From positions 1 through 6,489 of the forward strand of contig JAIBDK010000140.1 in NCBI GenBank assembly GCA_024679435.1: 6,489 nucleotides of DNA. The letters run 5' to 3'. The notes under the pieces are model-generated. The model saw only the letters and a list, made by a program, of their open reading frames with translations, was not told the DNA's origin and ran no database searches. Of this stretch, positions 1 to 4,610 are shown piece by piece (the stretch's first letter is position 1; each line of letters begins with the position of its first letter). This DNA comes from Gammaproteobacteria bacterium (GTDB lineage Bacteria > Pseudomonadota > Gammaproteobacteria > Arenicellales > Poriferihabitantaceae). The position numbers and the translations under genes are program-made.

Positions 1-282
1 AAAGCTGATTACCATCGTTGGAGAGAAGCGTTTCCTGATGGCCTTTGCAAGGTTGAGAATGTCATTGTCAGCCAATGTGGCGAATGGGCTACGGTCGAAT
101 TTCGCAACACTGGTACACATACGGGAATACTTCGTTCAAGCCTGGGAGATTTCCCGCCAACTGGAAAAAAAGCCGAAGTCCGTTACTGCTCGGTAATGCG
201 CGTCAAAGATGGAATGGTGATTGAAGGCCGCGACTATTACGATAGCGCCACTATTGCCCGACAGTTGGGACTAGTCGACTAA
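1..282 (+). CDS. SnoaL-like / ester cyclase family protein, 3' end only
   Basis: The reading frame is open from the first base and ends at TAA 280-282, giving the last 93 residues; the start lies outside the window. The translation has the typical C-terminal half of the SnoaL-like polyketide cyclase/ester cyclase group (NTF2-like fold): an aromatic YHRW..AFPDG stretch at visible residues 4-14, the signature NTGTHTG near residues 37-43, PPTGK near 53-57, and the closing pattern RVKDGMVIEGRDYYD followed by ARQLGLVD. In this fold the strands form a small-molecule pocket. Family members include aldol cyclases of aromatic polyketides, but many bacterial ones have no known substrate, so the reaction here is unassigned. 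No partner gene is visible downstream; the next gene is on the opposite strand. The family call is confident; the biochemical role is not known. Confidence 0.85.
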   Translation, partial: KADYHRWREAFPDGLCKVENVIVSQCGEWATVEFRNTGTHTGILRSSLGDFPPTGKKAEVRYCSVMRVKDGMVIEGRDYYDSATIARQLGLVD

Positions 283-342
283 AACACTTCCCTAAATGCA
301 TCCGATCCCTTCAGCACATTTTAAAATTACGGTGATAGACGA

Positions 343-360
343 GCGGCCGGTACTGGCCGT
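343..360. repeat. Small GC-rich inverted repeat after the ester cyclase gene
   Basis: CGGCC at 344-348 and GGCCG at 355-359 can pair around a 6-nt loop, with a possible G-U closing pair at 343/360. It lies about 60 bp after the ester cyclase stop and overlaps the left edge of repeat copy 1. There is no T run after it, so an intrinsic terminator is unlikely. It may be part of the repeat's folded structure. Confidence 0.4.
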
Positions 361-459
361 AGGTAGCCGCTGAGCTGCTGGTTTGAGTGGCAGCTATCGG
401 GAAAGCTGATTCCTAACCTTGAATATACAGCGGCAAAAACCGACCCTTCTGAGACATTC
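354..459 (+). repeat. Dispersed intergenic repeat, copy 1 (~106 bp)
   Basis: This segment matches 2676-2782 in the same orientation. Both begin TGGCCGTAGG(T/C)AGCCGC, share an identical 25-bp core (382-406 here, 2705-2729 in the other copy), and both have CGACCC about 93 bp from the left end. The core region can fold: CAGCT at 391-395 pairs with AGCTG at 404-408 around an 8-nt loop. The middle (about 410-438) is diverged. It sits in the non-coding gap between the ester cyclase 3' end and the DUF4345 gene 3' end. It resembles the short GC-rich dispersed intergenic repeats common in gammaproteobacterial genomes (inference). No transposase or target duplication is seen. Confidence 0.75.
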
Positions 460-533
460 AATCATCAGATTTTAGTGATCGGGCTATTAGGTCTATAGGT
501 GACGATGGGGAGCAAACTGACGTAAACATGGGA
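460..533. other. Unassigned spacer downstream of the DUF4345 gene
   Basis: This stretch lies between repeat copy 1 and the DUF4345 stop codon (TAA on the minus strand at 536-534). I find no clear intrinsic terminator for the DUF4345 gene here and no open frame of note. Confidence 0.5.
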
Positions 534-917
534 TTATTTTTCCTGATATCGAATTGCCAGGTAATAGCCAACAAAGCCAAATCCCAGCTCAAGCAACAAG
601 TACACTATCAACAGCGGATGCGGCATTCCATCAACGGCGATACTGACTGTTCTTCCCGCAGCGAGACCTAACATAAACACCGTGAGGCTCCATAGCGCGG
701 GGAGAGTAAGAGAGTCTCGGCGAGCACCTGCTATCCAAAAAATAACTAATGCCAGATACAACCCCATTACTGCTCTGAATATATGCATAGAGTTAATGCT
801 GCTAACTTGAATATCGAAAAGAAATGAGAGACTAGCCTGAGGTACCAGGCCGTAGGAAAGAGCAATAGGTGTCAGGCCCACCGCCGCGAGTAACAGGAAA
901 ATACTTTCCCTCGTCAT
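534..917 (-). CDS. DUF4345 family integral membrane protein
   Basis: This is a 127-residue, strongly hydrophobic protein with four predicted membrane helices at about residues 6-26, 46-64, 72-92 and 100-122. It matches the DUF4345 pattern: HIFRAVMGLYLALVIFW at 45-61 in the second helix, GLAAGRT at 84-90, then a DGMPHP loop at 96-101 before the last helix. The length is normal for the family and the gene is intact. The start is well supported: on the coding strand TAAGGAG precedes ATG by about six bases (ribosome site at 924-929). The function of the family is unknown and no enzymatic motif is visible. The gene is divergent from sulfatase 1 with about 85 bp between the start codons, so the two could share a regulatory region, but nothing ties it functionally to sulfate ester metabolism. 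Confidence 0.88.
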   Translation of the reverse strand: MTRESIFLLLAAVGLTPIALSYGLVPQASLSFLFDIQVSSINSMHIFRAVMGLYLALVIFWIAGARRDSLTLPALWSLTVFMLGLAAGRTVSIAVDGMPHPLLIVYLLLELGFGFVGYYLAIRYQEK

Positions 918-1002
918 AGGTTTCTCCTTATTTATGGCATTTGTTATACAGGTCTGTTATAAAATCACCGCTTTAATTTTAGATCAACTGGAAATTCCCA
1001 AT
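918..1002. promoter_or_regulatory. Divergent promoter region between DUF4345 gene and sulfatase 1
   Basis: This AT-rich 85-bp gap must hold the promoters for both flanking genes. On the plus strand TATAAA at 958-963 is a plausible -10 for sulfatase 1, placing transcription start near 970, but no good -35 sits at the usual distance. TGTTATA occurs twice, at 942-948 and 956-962, 14 bp apart. Read on the minus strand it gives two TATAAC boxes facing the DUF4345 gene. Which box is used cannot be decided by eye. The minus-strand ribosome site (924-929) lies at the left end. Confidence 0.35.
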
Positions 1003-2577
1003 ATGGAAAAGATGGCCCCGTCCACAGCGCTCAAGTTCGCAACATTTATTGTACTTGTTACCTGCAATTTGACCGCCATGGCGGCAACAAAACCGAACAT
1101 TATTGTAATCATGGCGGATGATGTTGGGTGGGCAAGCCTCGGGAGTTATCACCAGGGAATAAAGAGTATAGAGACTCCGAATCTGGATAAACTGGCTAGC
1201 CAAGGTGTCAGGCTTACAGACTATTACGCACAACCATCCTGCACAGCCGGGCGCTCGGCTTTTATTACTGGTCAGTTGCCCGTTAGAAATGGTATGCACA
1301 CTGTGGGTTTGCCCGGCGAGAAAGCAGGCCTGCATGCAGATGACCCAACTATACCGGGCCTGCTCAAAAAACTGGGTTACACCACCGGGCAATTCGGCAA
1401 AAACCACCTCGGAGACCTCAATTCAGTGCTGCCCACGAGTCGTGGCTTTGATGAATATTGGGGATGGTTATATCACTTGAACGCCATGGAATACACGGTT
1501 GATCCTGACTGGCCAAAAGATGAGGCATTCAATAACAAGTACGGCCCAAGGAACATTATTCATTCTTACGCGACTGATACCGATCAACAGGTTGTGGACA
1601 AACGATGGGGTGAAGTTGGAAAACAGCGTATCGAGGATGATGGGCCGGCACCGCCTGCACGCCAGGAGTCATTGGATGACGAGGTAACTGCACACACATT
1701 AAATTTTATTAATCGGGCAGTAGACAAGAAAACGCCATTTTTTGTTTGGATGGCTCCGGCTCGCGCTCATGTCTGGACCTACTTGAAACCAGAGTACAAG
1801 CAGCAATTGGGCAATGGCAAGGGATTGCAAGATGTCATCATGAAAGAGCTGGATGACAATGTTGGCAAGGTACTTGCCGAACTCGACAATTTAGGAATTT
1901 CCGACAACACCATTGTTGTTTTTACTTCTGATAATGGCCCGGAAACGATGACGTGGCCGGATGGTGGCACAACACCATTCCATGGAGAAAAAGGTACTAC
2001 CTGGGAGGGTGGATTTCGAGTACCTGCTATTGCGAGGTGGCCGGGGAAATTTCCGGAGGGTAAGGTCTACAACGGAATATTTGATGGTATGGACTGGATG
2101 CCAACTTTAGTCGCTGCGGCCGGAGGCCCCCAGGACCTGCCAAAGGCACTGTTATCTGGTTATGAGGATTATAAAGTTCATCTGGATGGTTACAATCAAC
2201 TATCGTTTCTCAAGGGCCAGACAGACAGCAATAGAAATGAGATATTCTACTACGCAGGGGCTACTCTTCAGGCCGTCCGCTACAAGGATTGGAAGGCCCA
2301 TTTTGTCGTCCAGAACCACGGCTGGGCAGGTGCAAAAGAAGAGTTAAATGCACCACTGTTATTCAATTTGCGCAGAGATCCTTACGAAAAAGTAGCTGAA
2401 GAATCCGGTATGTACACCAAGTGGATGGGCAAGAAAATGTGGGCATTTGGCCCGGCCAAAAATCTCGTTGTGCAACATCTGGCGACATTGAAGCAGTTTC
2501 CACCCAGGGGTTCATCTCCGGCCAATCAAGCGGCAATAGAAAAGCAGGCAACAGAGGACAATGGGTTGGCGCAATAG
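1003..2577 (+). CDS. Exported arylsulfatase-type type I sulfatase, CTAGR motif
   Basis: Hydrolyses a sulfate ester (alkaline phosphatase-fold, formylglycine-dependent sulfatase); the substrate is unknown. From ATG 1003 the protein has 524 residues. Residues 1-28 are a signal peptide (basic start, hydrophobic ATFIVLV, AMAA end), so it should act in the periplasm or outside. Active site: metal residues ADD at 38-40, formylglycine motif C80-T-A-G-R84, GKNHLG with K133 and H135, H256 in the AHVWT segment, SDNG with D310 and N311, and K330 in HGEKGTTWEGG. The C-terminal part has NEIFYYAG and FNLRRDPYEK, typical of the family, and length is normal. The frame stays open back to ATG 934, but that adds 23 residues that would bury the signal peptide, and 934 has no ribosome site. 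No strong ribosome site precedes 1003 or the alternative ATG 1012 either. The motif is CxAxR rather than CxPxR. The family call is firm; the exact start is less so. Confidence 0.93.
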   Translation: MEKMAPSTALKFATFIVLVTCNLTAMAATKPNIIVIMADDVGWASLGSYHQGIKSIETPNLDKLASQGVRLTDYYAQPSCTAGRSAFITGQLPVRNGMHTVGLPGEKAGLHADDPTIPGLLKKLGYTTGQFGKNHLGDLNSVLPTSRGFDEYWGWLYHLNAMEYTVDPDWPKDEAFNNKYGPRNIIHSYATDTDQQVVDKRWGEVGKQRIEDDGPAPPARQESLDDEVTAHTLNFINRAVDKKTPFFVWMAPARAHVWTYLKPEYKQQLGNGKGLQDVIMKELDDNVGKVLAELDNLGISDNTIVVFTSDNGPETMTWPDGGTTPFHGEKGTTWEGGFRVPAIARWPGKFPEGKVYNGIFDGMDWMPTLVAAAGGPQDLPKALLSGYEDYKVHLDGYNQLSFLKGQTDSNRNEIFYYAGATLQAVRYKDWKAHFVVQNHGWAGAKEELNAPLLFNLRRDPYEKVAEESGMYTKWMGKKMWAFGPAKNLVVQHLATLKQFPPRGSSPANQAAIEKQATEDNGLAQ

Positions 2578-2592
2578 CAAGCCATTGCAGCT

Positions 2593-2620
2593 TGGCTCCT
2601 GGATCACAAAGGAGCCATTT
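2593..2620 (+). terminator. Probable intrinsic terminator of sulfatase 1
   Basis: TGGCTCCT at 2593-2600 pairs perfectly with AGGAGCCA at 2610-2617 around a 9-nt loop, an 8-bp stem 16 bases after the sulfatase 1 stop codon. It is followed by TTTCTC, a short and imperfect U tract, so termination may be moderate. The position directly after the gene supports the call. Confidence 0.65.
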
Positions 2621-2872
2621 CTCATATAGGTTGCCGAATAGAGCAAATTTATCTATTGAATCCAATGACTGCTTATGGCCGTAGGCAGCCGCGGAACTGT
2701 CGGTTTTGAGTGGCAGCTATCGGGAAAGCAGATCCTGAAATCCTCCAGATCAGAGGCAGAGAACGACCCATTTGAAACACCCACATGAGTAATTTTTGAA
2801 CCATTACCCTATAGAAGCGAGGAGTGAATCGAAAACTAGTACAACATTCGTGGAGGGATAGGCACAAAGCTT
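2621..2872. other. Non-coding gap between the converging sulfatase genes
   Basis: Apart from repeat copy 2 (2676-2782) and the terminators on each side, I see no gene, RNA or ribosome site. The open frames that cross it are short and lack family-like sequence. Confidence 0.6.
2676..2782 (+). repeat. Dispersed intergenic repeat, copy 2 (~107 bp)
   Basis: This is the second copy of the segment at 354-459, in the same orientation. It keeps the left end TGGCCGTAGGCAGCCGC, the identical 25-bp core at 2705-2729, and CGACCC at 2764-2769; the middle is diverged. CTGCTTA at 2670-2676 can pair with TAGGCAG at 2681-2687 (one G-U), so the left edge can also form a hairpin. It lies in the gap between the two converging sulfatase 3' ends, so like copy 1 it sits beyond gene ends rather than in a promoter. 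No open reading frame or mobile-element gene is associated with it. Confidence 0.75.
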
Positions 2873-2906
2873 AAAAAGAATGGGCGCACAAAGTGTGCAC
2901 CCACTC
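2873..2906 (-). terminator. Strong intrinsic terminator of sulfatase 2
   Basis: Read on the minus strand, a 13-bp stem (arms 2906-2894 and 2890-2878, two G-U pairs) closes a CTT loop and is followed directly by five T residues (2877-2873). It begins about 20 bases after the sulfatase 2 stop codon. The key bases are GGGTGCACA paired with TGTGCGCCC. On the plus strand two C-A or A-C mismatches appear and no T run follows, so it is directional and serves the minus-strand gene. Confidence 0.9.
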
Positions 2907-2927
2907 CCAGGATGGTGACGGTGTTTA

Positions 2928-4472
2928 TTAATGCATCTTGCTTTGGTATGGCTTTCTATGAGGATATTCTTCGATTGCTTTGTTATGCATGCTAACGATG
3001 TCGTCGAATGGGACCCAGGCCCATAGCATTTGTACCATCACCCCATGTTCTTCCCTGGGGTCTTTATAGACATCAAAGAAGGCCTTTCCGGGAAGACCGC
3101 CGTGACCACCGGCCATATGTCGTTTGAACTGGCCGACACGAACGGCACCCAATTTAGGTCCGGAATAGTGAAACATGTACTCCCTGCGACTGGGTGTGCC
3201 TGCCAACAGGTAGCTGCTTTGTTCGATACCATCTACTATTCTGTCTGTTGGAATTCCATCCATCGCACCGCCGATTTTTGCTGCCGTGGTGAAGAAATCG
3301 ACTACGTGAATAGTCTCTGCGTCGATTTGATTGGGCTGAATGACACCGGGCCACCAGGCTATTGCGGGCACGTGTACCCCACCTTCAAGCACGTCACTTT
3401 TTCCACCTCGAAATGCGGTATATGACGATTCCGGAAACATATCGTACATGGGGCCGTTATCACTCATCCAGACAACAAGAGTGTTTTCGGCTATCCCTAG
3501 TTCTTGCAGAGTATCGAGTATTTTGCCCACATAGTGGTCGTGCTCCATCATCTGGTCCCCAAAATGGGTTCCCTGGGGCGATTTACCCTCCCAATCCGGG
3601 TGAGAGGTAAAGTAACTTACAGCGTTGGATGCCCAGTAAAGGAAAAATGGCTTCTCCCCATTGGTATTACGCTTGATGAAATCGACTGAGCGCTTGTACG
3701 TTTCTTCCTCGAAGTATTTGTACGTTTCCAGGTTCAGGGGAGCCACTTCCTTGGCCTTCCCCCCTTTGCGCGCATCCAATGTACCTAACACCGATCTGTT
3801 AAACATCTCAGGTGTGTGATCATCCTTCCACATCACCGTTTCACCTGGCGTTTCCCATGCCCAAACAGCAGCGTTATAGAGTCCAAAGAGCGTCTCGTCG
3901 AAGCCCTGGCTATGGGGCCAGGTCTCTTCCCCTTCACCCAAGTGCCATTTTCCATACATCGCGGTGGCATACCCCGCTTCAGACAACACTTCTGCAATCG
4001 TTACTTCTTCCGGAGCCAGTCCTGCAGGGTTGCCCGGAAAAATAACATCGGTAAGACCCGTGCGAACAGGGTGTCGCCCTGTCATCAAGGCCACTCGGGT
4101 AGGTGTGCAAGATGGCTCTGAGTAAAAACCGTTAAGGAGGAGGCCTTCGTTAGCCATCTGGTCCAGACGAGGGGTAGGCGCTCCGCGAACAGCACCTCCA
4201 CCTTGTGATCCCAATTCGCCGTAACCAATATCATCGGTCAGGATAAAGATGATGTTCGGCTTTTTACCGTGTTTTTTCTCAAGGGAGGCGAGCTTATTAT
4301 TGATGGTTTTGTTTTCCTGCTCCCAGGTTTCAGCGTGTTTTTTCTCCAACACGTAGTAAGGGGCATCAAATTGCGCACCTGATGCTGTACCCACGACAAA
4401 CAACAACGATATCAATGCAATCCGCTTAAAGTTGAGGCTCAAAGATGTACTCGCCCGTTCTGTGATAGCCAT
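2928..4472 (-). CDS. Exported arylsulfatase-type type I sulfatase, CTPTR motif
   Basis: This 514-residue formylglycine-dependent sulfatase should hydrolyse a sulfate ester outside the cytoplasm; the substrate is unknown. Residues 1-33 form a signal peptide (basic start ending NFKR, hydrophobic IALISLLFVV, end TASGA). Residues 43-71 are a charged, probably helical extension (EKKHAETW through LEKKHGKK) before the catalytic domain. Active site: TDD at 79-81, C122-T-P-T-R126, GKWHLG with K175 and H177, SDNG with D338 and N339, and K358 in FRGGKSDVLEGG. The histidine usually found in the HxP-type segment has no obvious counterpart: the region reads WASNAVSYFTSHP at 280-292. The C-terminus has FHYSGPKLGAVRV and FFDVYKDPREEHG, as expected. 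The start is supported by AGGAG (4479-4483 on the plus strand) six bases upstream. The gene converges on sulfatase 1 and diverges from the regulator gene. The two sulfatases are distant paralogs, not a recent duplication. Confidence 0.94.
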   Translation of the reverse strand: MAITERASTSLSLNFKRIALISLLFVVGTASGAQFDAPYYVLEKKHAETWEQENKTINNKLASLEKKHGKKPNIIFILTDDIGYGELGSQGGGAVRGAPTPRLDQMANEGLLLNGFYSEPSCTPTRVALMTGRHPVRTGLTDVIFPGNPAGLAPEEVTIAEVLSEAGYATAMYGKWHLGEGEETWPHSQGFDETLFGLYNAAVWAWETPGETVMWKDDHTPEMFNRSVLGTLDARKGGKAKEVAPLNLETYKYFEEETYKRSVDFIKRNTNGEKPFFLYWASNAVSYFTSHPDWEGKSPQGTHFGDQMMEHDHYVGKILDTLQELGIAENTLVVWMSDNGPMYDMFPESSYTAFRGGKSDVLEGGVHVPAIAWWPGVIQPNQIDAETIHVVDFFTTAAKIGGAMDGIPTDRIVDGIEQSSYLLAGTPSRREYMFHYSGPKLGAVRVGQFKRHMAGGHGGLPGKAFFDVYKDPREEHGVMVQMLWAWVPFDDIVSMHNKAIEEYPHRKPYQSKMH

Positions 4473-4478
4473 GATTTT

Positions 4479-4483
4479 CTCCT
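4479..4483 (-). promoter_or_regulatory. Ribosome binding site of sulfatase 2
   Basis: AGGAG on the minus strand, six bases before ATG at 4472-4470. It fixes the start codon of sulfatase 2 and gives the signal peptide its normal position. Confidence 0.85.
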
Positions 4484-4515
4484 GTTTCCGGTTTGAACAA
4501 AATTAACCAGACAAC

Positions 4516-4544
4516 AATAAACATCTCGTTGGTATGCATGACAA
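4516..4544 (-). promoter_or_regulatory. Candidate sigma-70 promoter of sulfatase 2
   Basis: On the minus strand TTGTCA (plus 4539-4544, five of six matches to TTGACA) is followed after exactly 17 bp by TTTATT (plus 4516-4521, four of six matches to TATAAT). Transcription would start near 4508, leaving a leader of about 35 bases that contains the AGGAG site. The -35 overlaps the GGTATGCATG repeat at 4531-4540, so a protein bound there would contact or block polymerase. The -10 is weak, which would suit an activated promoter (inference). Confidence 0.45.
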
Positions 4545-4570
4545 GTAAGAGGTATGTATGTAACATGTTA
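4531..4570. promoter_or_regulatory. Candidate operator: 20-bp-period direct repeat plus palindrome
   Basis: GGTATGCATG at 4531-4540 and GGTATGTATG at 4551-4560 match at nine of ten bases and are spaced 20 bp start to start, about two helical turns, so they would lie on the same face of the DNA. Directly after the second repeat is TAACATGTTA at 4561-4570, a perfect 10-bp palindrome. The block lies in the only gap between sulfatase 2 and the divergent regulator gene and overlaps the -35 candidate of sulfatase 2. Tandem direct half-sites are what OmpR/ToxR-type winged helix proteins often bind; the assignment to the neighbouring regulator is inference. Confidence 0.5.
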
Positions 4571-4610
4571 AATCCTATTAAAATCAATAATATAAAGCCC
4601 GCATAAATCC

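Noticed and set aside
979..1407. Long open frame on the minus strand opposite the 5' part of sulfatase 1 (142 codons).
   Set aside because: It lies fully antisense to a clear sulfatase coding sequence with conserved motifs. Its own translation is cysteine-rich, low in family-like sequence and has no ribosome site.
3030..3425. Open frame on the plus strand opposite the 3' half of sulfatase 2 (131 codons).
   Set aside because: It is antisense to conserved sulfatase codons, and its sequence has no recognisable domain or initiation signal. It is a shadow frame.
1003..4472. Polysaccharide utilisation locus built around the two sulfatases.
   Set aside because: No glycoside hydrolase, polysaccharide lyase, TonB receptor or sugar transporter is in the window, and the two sulfatases are convergent with separate terminators, so they are not one operon.
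1003..4472. The two sulfatases as a recent tandem inverted duplication.
   Set aside because: They share only the general family motifs. The formylglycine motif, the mid-protein segment, the N-terminal extension and the C-terminal sequences all differ, so divergence is ancient.
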